DNA from: Sphingomicrobium sediminis
GTDB taxonomy: Bacteria; Pseudomonadota; Alphaproteobacteria; Sphingomonadales; Sphingomonadaceae
NCBI RefSeq assembly: GCF_023805295.1
Contig: NZ_JAMSHT010000001.1
Span: forward strand, 434,001 to 498,000
Direction of reading: 5' to 3'
Length of the DNA: 64,000 nt
Positions within the stretch are counted from its first letter, which is position 1; each line of letters opens with the position of its first letter. Below, one piece after another: positions 18,481-28,114 of the stretch. The translations under genes were made by a program, and so were the position numbers. The notes under the pieces were generated by a model that was not told the DNA's origin, made no database searches, and saw only the letters and a list, made by a program, of their open reading frames with translations.

Positions 18481-19721
18481 ACCGGGAAGAGGCGCTTCAC
18501 GAAGAAGCCGAAGAAGATGAGCGGGATGAGGGCAACCCCGATGCGCCCGCCGAACGAGGCCATCCCGCCCCACAGGTAGGTGGTGAGATAGGCATCGAAG
18601 ATCATCGCCATGCACACTAAACCGGGTGAGAGGCGCTGATAGATGGCTCGCAGCGCAAGAATGCTGGCGAAGACGATTGCGAAGCCGAAGATCAGGAAGG
18701 GCCCCAACAGCCAGAGTTGCTCGCCGAGCAGGCCAGTAGCGATGCTGTGGCCTTCGGAAAAGTTTTGCCGACCCATCCAATCCTCGACATAGGACCGGCC
18801 CAGGCCAATCGGTTTGTCGGGCCAGAAGGCGCGCGGCACCCATTGCAGCCACAGCAGAACGAACTGGTCGAAAAAGGCCTCCCAGCCGCGGGGGACGCGC
18901 CAGTCGGCGGTCTCGATCATTTCCCACGTGATGAGATAGTGGCCGGTGCCCGAATCCTCGGTCAGTCGGCCGCCCTCGCTGAAGCGCGAGCGGTGTGCTG
19001 CGATGAGGAGGAAGGGGGACAGCATCCCGACCTGCCAGCTCCTCAGCCACACATCCATGTAGCGGTTGGCGACAAGCACCGGCACGACCAGGAACACGCC
19101 GAGCATCAACCGGCCAAAGCCGGTCCAGAAGAAGGCGACGAAGATGAGGAATGTCGCGGCGTAAAAGCCGTACCGGACGTAGAAACCATTGCGGTCGAGG
19201 CCGAACTGCAACTGCCGCTCGAGCAGCAAGGCGGCCATGAATAGCGGCAGGCTGAAACCGAATTTCTCGCCGATCTGGTCGCCCAGGAAGACGACTGTGA
19301 CGATGCTGATGACGAGGAAGAGAAAGTAGGCGATGTCGAGCATGGGCGGAATGCGTCCGCCCGCTGGGGTGACGACGGGCGTCTCCGGCATCAGTTTGGC
19401 CACCGCGCTTCTAAAGAAATGCAGGAAGAGGTAGCTTGCGGCGACGATCACCCCGAAGCGGTCCTGTCCGGCAAGTGCGTCGTAGAAATAGGGCGGGACG
19501 ATCACGAAGATCGTGCTGAGATCGACCGCGATATCGTAGGAGGCGCGACGACCGGTCTGCAGGCTCGTCAGCGTTACCGAGAGCACCATGAGGTGCGAGA
19601 ACAGGTCCGGAATATCGGTGCCGAAGGCGAGGAATAGAGGCAAGTAAGCGAGGCACAGGAAGAGCGCGATGCGCCGCGTCGGGGTCGCGTTAGGATGACG
19701 GAGGTGGGCCGCGTCCGTCAC
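18429..19721 (-). CDS. wzy: O-antigen/oligosaccharide repeat-unit polymerase (Wzy-like)
   Basis: A 430-residue polytopic inner-membrane protein with about 10-12 hydrophobic segments and a periplasmic loop between ~250 and 320 containing FWPDKPIGLGRSYVEDW and GHSIATGLLGE, features seen in oligosaccharide polymerases. It would polymerise undecaprenyl-linked repeat units made by the operon. It is the last gene of the leftward fnlA...wzy operon, its start overlapping the preceding glycosyltransferase stop by 4 bp. Wzy proteins share little sequence, so the assignment rests on topology and context. Confidence 0.8.
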   Translation of the reverse strand: MTDAAHLRHPNATPTRRIALFLCLAYLPLFLAFGTDIPDLFSHLMVLSVTLTSLQTGRRASYDIAVDLSTIFVIVPPYFYDALAGQDRFGVIVAASYLFLHFFRSAVAKLMPETPVVTPAGGRIPPMLDIAYFLFLVISIVTVVFLGDQIGEKFGFSLPLFMAALLLERQLQFGLDRNGFYVRYGFYAATFLIFVAFFWTGFGRLMLGVFLVVPVLVANRYMDVWLRSWQVGMLSPFLLIAAHRSRFSEGGRLTEDSGTGHYLITWEMIETADWRVPRGWEAFFDQFVLLWLQWVPRAFWPDKPIGLGRSYVEDWMGRQNFSEGHSIATGLLGEQLWLLGPFLIFGFAIVFASILALRAIYQRLSPGLVCMAMIFDAYLTTYLWGGMASFGGRIGVALIPLIFFGFFVKRLFPVQAPPSSLPAQAKMTER

Positions 19722-20809
19722 GCTACCTTCTCCAATGTCTCGATCAGCTCGATTATCCGGTGGGCCATCATCTTGCTATTGAACTGGTCGTGGGCCATTG
19801 CCCAAGCCTTCCGGCTCATCAAGTCCAGATTGGGGTGATCGATGGCGCTGGCGATTGCGTCGGCAAGCGAGGTCGCGTCATTCTCTTCAAAGGTAAAGCC
19901 GGTCTCATCCGGCGTGAATGCGGCGATTTCCGGCATATGACGCTCGCGGCGGTCATGAACCACTGCCGGCAGCCCGTAGGCGAAGGCGTGGATGAGGCTC
20001 AGTCCGACCTGTCCCGGATAGACGAATAGCCGGCATCGGCTGGCGACTTGCGCGATCTCGGCTTCATCCGTCGTGGCACCGTGGAACACGATCCGATCTT
20101 CGGTCGCCTTGTCCTTGGCCTGCACGCGCAATTCATCTTCCAGGTCACCGTCTCCGATGAGGTGCAGCGTCACGTCGCAAAGGCGTGGATCGCCCATTGC
20201 TTCGAACAGGAGCGGAAGGCCGGACTTCGGCGTCATTCGCCCGACGAAGAGGATTGCGCGGTCGCGCCTCTCGGATTCAAATGGTTTCGCGAACTTCTTT
20301 ATCGGCTCGACGTCGATGCCGTTGTTGAGCGCCGAGACGGGGCGCTCGTCCAGTTTCCCGATCCCGTAGCGATAGGCGGCAACCTCGGCATCGGTGTAGA
20401 AAAGCAGGGCATCGGCGAGATTCGACAGTTTGAGCCGCAGCCGCTGGCGCCAGCCTTTGCTGGTCGCCGACCATAGCTGCCCCCACCAGACGACCTTTGC
20501 GCCAGCGCGGCGTGCGCGCCAGGCAAGCAGCAGGGTCGACAGGGTTCGGGCGTCGCCCGGCACGATGACGATATCGCCTGCAGCGATGTGGATGTTGCTC
20601 GTTTCGCTCTGCCAGAAGATCGGGCCGGGCAGGCGCTTCAGCGGTCCAACAGAATTGGCCCAATCGCGCCCTTCGTTGTGCGAAAGTAAACCGAGGCCGC
20701 CCGGCGAAAAGAAGACGTTGAATCGCTCCCCGAAGCGGCGGGCGACGCGGTCGAAAAAGTCCATCCGATAGCTGGCGAGGCTCGGCTGCAGGAGGATGAT
20801 CCGGCTCAT
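19718..20809 (-). CDS. Glycosyltransferase family 4 protein
   Basis: A 363-residue GT-B glycosyltransferase. The C-terminal half shows ILFVGRMTPKSGLPLL, the start of the GT1/GT4 donor domain, and HAFAYGLPAVVHDR near the E-x7-E position. It should add one sugar of the repeat unit. The ATG giving MSRIILL overlaps the flippase stop as ATGA; further upstream codons are only open frame. It lies between wzx and wzy, both with 4-bp overlaps. Confidence 0.88.
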   Translation of the reverse strand: MSRIILLQPSLASYRMDFFDRVARRFGERFNVFFSPGGLGLLSHNEGRDWANSVGPLKRLPGPIFWQSETSNIHIAAGDIVIVPGDARTLSTLLLAWRARRAGAKVVWWGQLWSATSKGWRQRLRLKLSNLADALLFYTDAEVAAYRYGIGKLDERPVSALNNGIDVEPIKKFAKPFESERRDRAILFVGRMTPKSGLPLLFEAMGDPRLCDVTLHLIGDGDLEDELRVQAKDKATEDRIVFHGATTDEAEIAQVASRCRLFVYPGQVGLSLIHAFAYGLPAVVHDRRERHMPEIAAFTPDETGFTFEENDATSLADAIASAIDHPNLDLMSRKAWAMAHDQFNSKMMAHRIIELIETLEKVA

Positions 20810-22113
20810 GCGCTCGCCCCCCGAAGTCGAGTAAGCACGCGCGCCGCAAAGGGGATAAGGCCCAGTCCGGCCAGCGTGAGGCACAAGGTCATGAAGATGT
20901 CCGCGCCATCCATTCGCGGAATGCCGAGCCAGAGGATGCCGACGATCGCGAGCGACATCAGGACCGACCAGAAGGTGAGGTAGCGCAGATCATCGGCGCC
21001 GATGAGGAAAGCGCGCAGCAGCTCAACGATTCCGAATAGCAGGAAATAGGCCCCGGCCCACACAAGCATCGAGGCGGACGGCGTTACCGCGCCCTGGAAC
21101 CACAAGGCGAATATCTCGTCCCCGAACAGGCCCAATCCCAAGAGGAATGCCCCGCCGGCCGCAATGTTGAGGACCATCGTCTTGGTCACTGTGCCGACAA
21201 TCCATTTGTTGTCCTTGCGCGCCAAGGCTTCGGGCAACGCGCCGCGGAAGGGATAGGAGGTCAGGGCATAGAAGGTGATGAAGAGCGTGATCATGTTCAT
21301 CACGGCGGTGAAATCGGCAGCCTGCGCAACGGTAAAGCGGTTCGCCGTCAGGAGGATCGGCAGGAAATGGCTCACCATGCCTGTCCCGGCTAGGGAAATC
21401 ATCACGAGGACGCCTCTTCCGAGCAATGGCGGTGACCATGAGGGCGATGCGAACAGTTCGGCGCGGTGCCGCCGTCGAAAGCTCAGGATGTTGGCGATCC
21501 GCGCCGCGACCTGCGGGATCCAGAGGGCGAGGAGCAGGCCTGCAATCGATGGAGACAGCCACGCCATCAATGGAACGGTGACCATCGCGATCACCGATCC
21601 GGCAATCTGGTATTTGTAGCTCTCCTGTAGCTCCTGGAACGCCATGATCGCGCCTTCGTGCGAGACGAGGTTCACCGTCAGCACATACATGCCAAGAACG
21701 ACGAGCGCCGTCGCGATCAGCGCGTCGCGCGTCACGCCCGCAGTGGGAAAGACTGAAGACAGGCCGGGCGCCACGAAGAGGATGAATAGGGCGGCCACGG
21801 CCACGACGATGCAGACCCGCCGGGTGATGGCGAGGCCGTGCTGGTAGATGGCGGCGATTTTCGCGCTGTCTTCGGCGCCCCAAGCCTCGCCCATCTTGAT
21901 GGCCATGGACGATCCCACGCTGAGCTGGCTGAGCATCAAGAGGTTCAGGAGGGCAAGCGCGCTACCGAAGAGGACGAAGCCGCTGTCGCCAAGTGTATTG
22001 GCTGCGATCGGTAGGCTGACCAACTGGACGATTGCGCCCGCAATGCGCGCGATGAGGCCGGTCCCGAAGGCGAGATGGAGGCGGCGGCTTCGCTCGGCGG
22101 CATGGTCCGTCAT
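20806..22113 (-). CDS. wzx: Polysaccharide flippase (Wzx-like)
   Basis: A 435-residue MATE/MOP-superfamily membrane protein with about 12-14 hydrophobic helices from residue 10 to the end (LVSLPIAANTLGDSGFVLFG near the N-terminus is typical of the polysaccharide transporter branch). It would flip the undecaprenyl-diphosphate-linked repeat unit across the inner membrane before polymerisation by the Wzy encoded two genes downstream. Overlaps of 4 bp on both sides show tight operon organisation. Confidence 0.87.
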   Translation of the reverse strand: MTDHAAERSRRLHLAFGTGLIARIAGAIVQLVSLPIAANTLGDSGFVLFGSALALLNLLMLSQLSVGSSMAIKMGEAWGAEDSAKIAAIYQHGLAITRRVCIVVAVAALFILFVAPGLSSVFPTAGVTRDALIATALVVLGMYVLTVNLVSHEGAIMAFQELQESYKYQIAGSVIAMVTVPLMAWLSPSIAGLLLALWIPQVAARIANILSFRRRHRAELFASPSWSPPLLGRGVLVMISLAGTGMVSHFLPILLTANRFTVAQAADFTAVMNMITLFITFYALTSYPFRGALPEALARKDNKWIVGTVTKTMVLNIAAGGAFLLGLGLFGDEIFALWFQGAVTPSASMLVWAGAYFLLFGIVELLRAFLIGADDLRYLTFWSVLMSLAIVGILWLGIPRMDGADIFMTLCLTLAGLGLIPFAARVLTRLRGASA

Positions 22114-23324
22114 TTACCCGCATCCTTCTCGATCCAGTCGAGGATGCGAGCCATGGCCGGTTCGAACGCCAGCTCACGCTGGTAATAGCCCCGAGCCTTG
22201 CGCGCTTTTTCTGCGCGCTGGTCGCCTGTCAGGGCCGCGGCTTGGACAAAAGCCTTGGCCATCGCTTCGACGTCGCCGGGTTTGGTGACGAGGGCGGCAT
22301 CCGAAGATTCGAGGATGGTTGCGGCTTCTCCTGAAAGGCCCGCCACGATCGGCTTGCCGACCGAGAGGTAATGCTGGGTCTTGGACGGTATGGTGATGTC
22401 GTAAAGCGGGTCGTCGTCGAGGTGAAAGACGAGGATGTCGGCGGCCTCGAACAGCTTGTCGGCTACCTCCGGCGCGACCGCGTCGTGGATCGTCACATGG
22501 TCGGGCGCGCGGTCCTTTGCGAGGGCGACGAGCCGGTCTCGATCCATGCCCCAGCCGAACAGATGCAGATGAAGGCCGGGCTGTTCATCGGCTGCGATGC
22601 TCGCGGCCTCGATGAGGACATCGAGTGACTGGGCTTGTCCCAGGTTTCCGCCGTAAACGAAGTTGGTGCGGCCCTCAAACGCTTCGGCAAACGATGCGGG
22701 GAGGGCGGTGTCGTCGCGCTCTACATAGTTTGACCAGTTGCGCAGCACGCTAACCTTATTGGCCAGCACGCCGCGTTCGATCAGGCGCTGCTTCATGCCC
22801 TCGGACTGGGCGACGATCCGCTTGGCGCGGCGATAGACGAAATTGCAGATCCAGTTGAGGATCCGCCCGAATAGGCCGGGCGCCATGCCCGAACTCATCA
22901 CGCTGTCGGGCCACAGGTCCTGGATCTCGAGGATGAACGGCCTGCGATAGAGCGCGTAGGCGAGCGCGGTCGCGAAGCCCGGCATGATCGGGGCGTGATA
23001 GACATAGGCAAAGTCGTAGCGACGGCCGCGGATGAGCATGAAGATGAGGGCCGAGACGAAAAAGCTGCAATAGGTCAGCATGCGCCGGAGCGTCGAACCG
23101 TCATGCGAAGGATAGACCCACAGGCGGTGCAGCGTCAGGCCCTGCATCTCGTCGCGCTGGTAGGGCTTCACCTTGTACCCGTCATAGACCTTGCCCCGCG
23201 GATAGTTCGGGAAGGCGGTTGCGACCTCGACATCATGGCCGGCATCGGCCAGCGCCCGTGCGAAGCGAATGCCTTTCATCACGGGTTCGGGCTCGAACCA
23301 TTGGGTGAGGTACAGCAATCGCAT
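22110..23324 (-). CDS. wbuB: WbuB-like glycosyltransferase (putative L-FucNAc transferase)
   Basis: A 404-residue GT4-family enzyme starting YLTQWFEPEPVMKG, close to the WbuB/WbwH type. In E. coli O26 and related clusters wbuB directly follows fnlABC and is the proposed L-FucNAc transferase; the same order is found here, 15 bp after fnlC. Donor-domain motifs are FVYGGNLGQAQSLD (~190) and VGKPIVAGLSGEAATILE near the C-terminus. Transfer of FucNAc to the lipid-linked acceptor is inferred from sequence type plus gene order. Confidence 0.82.
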   Translation of the reverse strand: MRLLYLTQWFEPEPVMKGIRFARALADAGHDVEVATAFPNYPRGKVYDGYKVKPYQRDEMQGLTLHRLWVYPSHDGSTLRRMLTYCSFFVSALIFMLIRGRRYDFAYVYHAPIMPGFATALAYALYRRPFILEIQDLWPDSVMSSGMAPGLFGRILNWICNFVYRRAKRIVAQSEGMKQRLIERGVLANKVSVLRNWSNYVERDDTALPASFAEAFEGRTNFVYGGNLGQAQSLDVLIEAASIAADEQPGLHLHLFGWGMDRDRLVALAKDRAPDHVTIHDAVAPEVADKLFEAADILVFHLDDDPLYDITIPSKTQHYLSVGKPIVAGLSGEAATILESSDAALVTKPGDVEAMAKAFVQAAALTGDQRAEKARKARGYYQRELAFEPAMARILDWIEKDAGK

Positions 23325-23339
23325 GACGCGCCCGTCGCC

Positions 23340-24494
23340 CTAGAGGTGGTCGTGGAGACGGATGCCGTCCCAGTCGTTCGACAGGCGCGCGGTGCCAAGG
23401 ATGAGCTTCACCACGCGCTCGGACGTGTTGGTGACCTGATAATCGTCGGGCAACGTGAAGGGGGCGTCGGCGGCGATCCGCTCGTCGCGCATCTGCACGG
23501 CGGCATCGACCGCGGGAAGGAGCGTCTCTGGCTTGAGGCCCGTCACGATGACATTGCCCGTGTCGAGCGCTTCTGGGCGCTCGATGCTGTCGCGCGGCGT
23601 GATGGCGGCGAAATCGAGCATCGAGGCTTCCTCGGCGATGGTGCCGCTGTCCGAAATGGCGCAGCGCGCTTTCATCTGGAGGTGGTTGTAATCGTGAAAG
23701 CCGAAGGGCTTCATGAAGCGGATGAGGTCATGGGCGTCGACGCCGTCCATGCTCTCGAGCCGGTTGCGCGTGCGCGGATGGGTCGAAACGATGACCGGAT
23801 AACCGTCGCGCTCGGCCAGCTGGCCGAGCATGTCGACCAGGGTTTTCAAGCGCGCATGGTCGTCGACATTTTCCTCGCGATGCAGCGAGACGATGTAATA
23901 GTTGCCGGCCTCGAGCCCTTCGCGCGCCAGCACGTCGCTGGCTTCGATCCGGTCGCGATAATGGTCGAGCACCTCGCGCATCGGCGAACCGGTGACGAGC
24001 GTCCGGCGATGCGGCAGGCCTTCGCTGAGCAAATGGTGGCGGGCATGTTCGGTATAGCAAAGGTTGAAGTCGGCAAGATGGTCGGCGAGGCGGCGATTGG
24101 TCTCTTCCGGCACGTTGCGATCGAACGAGCGGTTGCCGGCCTCCATGTGATAGGTCGGGATTTTGAGGCGGCGCGCCATGATCGTGGCAATCGCGCTATT
24201 CGTATCGCCAAGGATCAGTACGGCATCGGGACGATCAGCCTTCAGGAGCTTCTCGGTCTCGATGAGCACGCCGCCGAGCACGTTGCCGAGGCTCGACGTA
24301 TCGACGCCAAGGAAGTGGTCGGGTTTGCGGACGCCTAGGTCGTCGAAAAAGACCTCGTTCAGCTCATAATCGTAATTCTGGCCCGTATGGACGATCGTGT
24401 GATCAGTATAATCGTCAAGCCGCGCCATCACGCGGCTGAGGCGGATGATTTCGGGACGGGTGCCGAGGATGGTCATCACCTTGAGGCGGGTCAT
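23340..24494 (-). CDS. fnlC: UDP-N-acetyl sugar 2-epimerase (FnlC/CapG type)
   Basis: A 384-residue non-hydrolysing UDP-GlcNAc 2-epimerase-family enzyme. Visible motifs are the start MTILGTRPEIIRLS, GDTNSAIA, HMEAGNRSF and DSGTIAEEAS, all diagnostic of the family. After the dehydratase (FnlA) and reductase (FnlB) of the same operon it would perform the final C-2 epimerisation to UDP-N-acetyl-L-fucosamine. The start overlaps the FnlB stop by ATGA. Without context it would be called WecB; the upstream pair makes FnlC more likely. Confidence 0.87.
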   Translation of the reverse strand: MTRLKVMTILGTRPEIIRLSRVMARLDDYTDHTIVHTGQNYDYELNEVFFDDLGVRKPDHFLGVDTSSLGNVLGGVLIETEKLLKADRPDAVLILGDTNSAIATIMARRLKIPTYHMEAGNRSFDRNVPEETNRRLADHLADFNLCYTEHARHHLLSEGLPHRRTLVTGSPMREVLDHYRDRIEASDVLAREGLEAGNYYIVSLHREENVDDHARLKTLVDMLGQLAERDGYPVIVSTHPRTRNRLESMDGVDAHDLIRFMKPFGFHDYNHLQMKARCAISDSGTIAEEASMLDFAAITPRDSIERPEALDTGNVIVTGLKPETLLPAVDAAVQMRDERIAADAPFTLPDDYQVTNTSERVVKLILGTARLSNDWDGIRLHDHL

Positions 24495-25636
24495 GGCTGC
24501 GGCTCCTTCAGCACGGGGTCGGCATAGGTGTCAGGGTTGGCGGGGTCGAACAGACGATGCGCCCAGAAGTAGGTCACGACCGGCTCGTCGCCGACATTCT
24601 CGATATGATGCGTGTGGAGCGGCGGCATGTCGATGGCCACCGGATGATCGCCGCTCACTTCAAACTCGACGATGTCGTCGCTCAGCAATTTGCGCACGCG
24701 GATGACCGCTTTGCCCGAGACGACGAGAAAGCGCTCGACCAGCGAGAAATGGAAATGATCGCCGCGGCGCTGGCCGGGCAGGGTGGTCGAGACGAAACTC
24801 TGTCCCGAGCCGCGCGATTTGGCGGTTTCGAACAGGTCGCCGCGGGCATCGCTGCGCACGTCCATGGCGAGCGGATACTGTTCGGGGAAACCGCCGGTAC
24901 GATAGGTGTTGAAGAGCGCTAGGTCGAACGGATCGGAGAAATCCGGGAAGATGTTGGCGGTATAGCTGGCATGGAAGCTTTGCAGCTTTTCCCGCAGGTC
25001 GGCGACCGAAATGGTGCGCGCGTCCGAGCGGATTGTTCGTGAAGACGCGTCTTGGCTGGCACCAATGGCGATTTGCGCGGCTTCGCCGGCATGAAGCAGG
25101 TGGACGACCGCGCCGTCGTTGATCTGTGGCGCCTCGCCCTTCCACAGGCGGTCGATCAGGGTCGCGGTGACGTTGTTATAGTCGGGCCGCGCCGTCTCCC
25201 CGAAAATATGCGGCAGGACGAGGTTCGCCAAAGGCGCGGCCTCGCCGAGGATGCCCGCGGCTTCGGCCTTCGACTTTCCGTACAGGCTGTCGCCATCGGC
25301 ATGGGTCGAGTTGGCATAGACGATGACGGGCTTGCCGCCGCTGGCCGTTACGGCATCGGCGAGGCGCTGCGCGATCGCAGGGTTGCCCGCGGCGACTTCC
25401 TCGTCTGTGCCGCGATTGACGCCGGCAAAATGGAGCACGGCATCGGCGCCATCCAGCGCAGCCGCGAGCTTGGCATCGTCATTGAAACCGTCACGGTCGA
25501 GCGCGACGAGATCGTAGGGCGCATCCTCGCCCTTGAAGCGCGCGCCGCAATTATAGGCGTGGAGCCGGGCTGCGGCGTGCCAGCCGATCAATCCGCCGGC
25601 GCCGGTTACAAGGATTTTCCTCACCGCGCCTGCCAT
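24491..25636 (-). CDS. fnlB: Bifunctional epimerase/reductase with C-terminal cupin (FnlB/CapF type)
   Basis: A 381-residue enzyme with an N-terminal Rossmann domain (TGAGGLIGWHAAARL, then GVNRGTDEE and GKSKAEA) and a C-terminal cupin from ~255 (GQSFVSTTLPGQRRGDHFH, with the metal-binding histidines of CapF). CapF/FnlB epimerises at C-3 and reduces at C-4 the product of FnlA to UDP-N-acetyl-6-deoxytalosamine. The ATG shown lies inside fnlA (16-bp overlap); a GTG 12 bp later giving a 4-bp GTGA overlap is an equally plausible start. Confidence 0.9.
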   Translation of the reverse strand: MAGAVRKILVTGAGGLIGWHAAARLHAYNCGARFKGEDAPYDLVALDRDGFNDDAKLAAALDGADAVLHFAGVNRGTDEEVAAGNPAIAQRLADAVTASGGKPVIVYANSTHADGDSLYGKSKAEAAGILGEAAPLANLVLPHIFGETARPDYNNVTATLIDRLWKGEAPQINDGAVVHLLHAGEAAQIAIGASQDASSRTIRSDARTISVADLREKLQSFHASYTANIFPDFSDPFDLALFNTYRTGGFPEQYPLAMDVRSDARGDLFETAKSRGSGQSFVSTTLPGQRRGDHFHFSLVERFLVVSGKAVIRVRKLLSDDIVEFEVSGDHPVAIDMPPLHTHHIENVGDEPVVTYFWAHRLFDPANPDTYADPVLKEPQP

Positions 25637-26646
25637 GCCTCGACTTCCTCGCGCACTTCCGGAAGCGACAGGAGGAGTTGCTTGGTGCCCTCGACGTCCA
25701 GACGGTCGCAATTGTGCGAATTGAATTCTTCTCGCTCGGCGCGGTCTTCGTCGCCCTCGGAGAAGAAGCTGGCATAGTTGAGGTCGCGATCGTCGAGGCG
25801 GAGGCGATAATAGTCGCCCATATCTTCGCTATCGAGCAGCTCCTGCGCCGAAGCGAGCGTTTCATAGAGCTTCTCGCCATGACGCCATCCGATGACGTCG
25901 ACCGGGTGGTCGGGGACATCGAAAATCTGTTTCACCGCTTCGACGAGATCGGCGATGGTCGACGCCTTGGCCTTGTGCACGAACAGGTCGCCCTGGTTGG
26001 CATGTTCGATGGCGAACTTGACGAGCGCGACGCTGTCCTCGAGCGGCATCAGGAAGCGGGTCATGGTCGGTTCAGTGACCGTGATCGGCTTGCCGCGTTT
26101 GATCTGGTCGATGAAGAGCGGGACGACCGAGCCGCGCGAATAGAGGACGTTGCCGTATCGCACGCAGGCGATGGTCGTATCGGCATCCTGGCCCAGCTCG
26201 CGCGCCGCGGCGCGGGCAACCTTTTCCATCAGCGCCTTCGACATGCCCATGGCGTTGACCGGAGCGACGGCCTTGTCGGTCGACAGGCAGACGACGCTTT
26301 TCACCTTATGGTTCATGGCTGCGCGGACGACATTCTCGCTGCCCAGCACGTTGGTGCGGACGGCCTCGATCGGGAAGAATTCGCAGGACGGGACCTGTTT
26401 CAGCGCCGCTGCATGAAAGATCGCGTCGACCCCGCGGGCCACGCGCTCGACGCTGTCGCGGTCGCGCACGTCGCCGATATGGAATTTGAGGCGCGGGTCG
26501 GCCATGCGGCCGCGCATCAGGTCCTGTTTGCCTTCGTCGCGGCTGAGGATGCGGACTTCCTCGACACCTTCCTGAAGCAAGCTGGCCACAACCTTCTTGC
26601 CGAAGGATCCGGTGCCGCCGGTGACGAGAATTCTTTTGGCTTTCAT
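25621..26646 (-). CDS. fnlA: UDP-GlcNAc 4,6-dehydratase/5-epimerase (FnlA/CapE type)
   Basis: A 341-residue soluble dehydratase that opens the UDP-L-FucNAc pathway. It has the Rossmann motif TGGTGSFGK, LSTDKAVAPVNAMGMSKA with the S-M-K triad that replaces S-Y-K in this subgroup, and the CapE-like C-terminal part RHGEKLYETL. It is the first gene of the seven-gene leftward operon. The ATG follows GGGGTGG; a GTG six bases further upstream is possible. The 185-bp gap to the divergent pglC must hold both promoters. Confidence 0.92.
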   Translation of the reverse strand: MKAKRILVTGGTGSFGKKVVASLLQEGVEEVRILSRDEGKQDLMRGRMADPRLKFHIGDVRDRDSVERVARGVDAIFHAAALKQVPSCEFFPIEAVRTNVLGSENVVRAAMNHKVKSVVCLSTDKAVAPVNAMGMSKALMEKVARAAARELGQDADTTIACVRYGNVLYSRGSVVPLFIDQIKRGKPITVTEPTMTRFLMPLEDSVALVKFAIEHANQGDLFVHKAKASTIADLVEAVKQIFDVPDHPVDVIGWRHGEKLYETLASAQELLDSEDMGDYYRLRLDDRDLNYASFFSEGDEDRAEREEFNSHNCDRLDVEGTKQLLLSLPEVREEVEAWQAR

Positions 26647-26831
26647 TTCCACCCCTTAACCCCGAAGGAACGCTATACGCGCCGCGTCTTGCGGCTCTAG
26701 CCACCCTCCTATTTGCGGGTAGCAAACAGATGGTTAACGTCAAGCCAACCTTTTGCGGTTAGAGCCCGGGAAAGAGGCTTGCTACGCACGATGTTGAGGA
26801 TGAACGAAAAGCACTTCATGGTCGAAACGAA
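26647..26831. promoter_or_regulatory. Divergent promoter region between fnl and pgl operons
   Basis: About 185 bp between two head-to-head polysaccharide operons, so it must carry both promoters. The small hairpin TTTGC-N5-GCAAA (26712-26726) and a GGTTAACGTCAAGCCAACC segment are present, but no convincing -35/-10 pair can be assigned by eye. Confidence 0.45.
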
Positions 26832-27476
26832 ATGAGTGAATTGCAGACCGAAAAACGCAAAGCCGGCCTGTGGCAAGGCGGGGGCAAACGGGTCTTCGAT
26901 ATCGTCGTTTCGGCGATCGCGTTGGTCCTGTTCTCGCCGATCATCCTGGTTGTTGCGCTCCTCGTTGCCCTCAAGCTCGGGCGCCCGGTGCTGTTCCGCC
27001 AGCAACGCCCCGGCGTCGATGCCCGTCCTTTCGAGATGATCAAGTTTCGCACCATGCGCGATGCGGTCGATGCTGAGGGTAAGCTCTTGCCGGACGCGGA
27101 GCGCCTGACGCGTTTCGGCAGCCTGCTGCGCAAGACGAGCCTCGATGAGTTGCCCGAGCTGTGGAACGTCCTCAAGGGCGAGATGAGCCTTGTCGGGCCG
27201 CGCCCGCTGCTGATGGAATATGTGCCGCTCTACTCGCCGGAACAGGCGCGCCGGATGGAGGTGCGTCCGGGCGTTACCGGATGGGCGCAGGTCAACGGTA
27301 GAAACGCGATCGACTGGGACGAGAAATTCGATCTCGACCGCTATTATGTCGACCATCATGATGCATGGATGGATATGAAAATCCTGGCGCTGACGGTCCT
27401 CAGGATCGTGTCGCCCGGCGATGTGAATGCCGAAGGGGAGGCGACGATGCGCCGGTTTGAGGGGAATGGCCGATGA
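26832..27476 (+). CDS. pglC: PglC-type phosphoglycosyltransferase (initiating sugar transferase)
   Basis: A 214-residue monotopic sugar transferase that transfers a sugar-1-phosphate from UDP-sugar to undecaprenyl phosphate, starting repeat-unit assembly. One N-terminal hydrophobic reentrant helix ([17 protein letters not shown]) precedes the catalytic core with FRQQRPG, KFRTM, the catalytic D-E in [26 protein letters not shown] and [14 protein letters not shown]. It lacks the four-helix N-terminal domain of WcaJ/WbaP, so it is the small PglC form. Its operon partners PglD and PglE indicate UDP-diNAcBac as the donor. Stop overlaps pglD start (ATGA). Confidence 0.93.
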   Translation: MSELQTEKRKAGLWQGGGKRVFDIVVSAIALVLFSPIILVVALLVALKLGRPVLFRQQRPGVDARPFEMIKFRTMRDAVDAEGKLLPDAERLTRFGSLLRKTSLDELPELWNVLKGEMSLVGPRPLLMEYVPLYSPEQARRMEVRPGVTGWAQVNGRNAIDWDEKFDLDRYYVDHHDAWMDMKILALTVLRIVSPGDVNAEGEATMRRFEGNGR

Positions 27477-28114
27477 GCAGGCTGATCGGGATTTACGGTG
27501 CCTCGGGCTTCGGCCGAGAAGTGATGCCGGTCGCCAGGGCGACGCAGGGAGATGCGCGCTTCGTGTTCGTCGACGATGGCGGGTCGGATGTCTCCATACC
27601 GGGCGAACAGGTCGTGAATTTCGAGCAATTTCTCGCCATGGACGAAACGGACAAGTCTGTCGCGATTGCGATCGCGGATGGTAGTATTCGGGCCAAGATC
27701 GCGGCGCGTTGCAGCGATGCCGGCCTGTCATTTGCCACCATCGCGCATGAAAGCTCGTCGCAATATGACCGGGTCGATCGGGGGGAAGGGGCGATCCTGT
27801 GCGCGCATGCGACGCTCACCAGCGACATTCGCATCGGTCGGCACTTCCATGCGAATATCTATTCCTATGTGGCCCATGATTGCGTCATCGGCGACTTCGT
27901 TACCTTTGCGCCGCGGGTGAATTGCAATGGCAACGTTCATATCCACGACCATGCCTATATCGGCACCGGCGCGATCCTGCGTCAGGGGACGCCGGACAAA
28001 CCCCTGGTCATCGGTGAGGGGGCCATTGTCGGCATGGGGGCCGTTGTCACCAGGAACGTGCCCCCGGGCGCCACGGTTGTCGGCAATCCGGCACGCGTGA
28101 TGGAGCGCAAATGA
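27473..28114 (+). CDS. pglD: PglD/NeuD-family sugar N-acetyltransferase
   Basis: A 213-residue acetyltransferase predicted to acetylate the 4-amino group of the PglE product, giving UDP-N,N'-diacetylbacillosamine. Residues 1-90 form a small Rossmann-like sugar-nucleotide-binding domain (YGASGFGREV); residues 100-210 are a left-handed beta-helix of hexapeptide repeats with the probable catalytic base in SYVAHDCVIGDFV and the CoA region VVGNPARVM. It is flanked by ATGA overlaps with pglC and pglE. Confidence 0.9.
   Translation: MSRLIGIYGASGFGREVMPVARATQGDARFVFVDDGGSDVSIPGEQVVNFEQFLAMDETDKSVAIAIADGSIRAKIAARCSDAGLSFATIAHESSSQYDRVDRGEGAILCAHATLTSDIRIGRHFHANIYSYVAHDCVIGDFVTFAPRVNCNGNVHIHDHAYIGTGAILRQGTPDKPLVIGEGAIVGMGAVVTRNVPPGATVVGNPARVMERK

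Noticed and set aside
26709..27731. Leftward open frame of 340 codons opposite pglC/pglD
   Set aside because: Runs through both strongly supported genes on the other strand and through the divergent promoter; Arg/His-rich low-complexity product.
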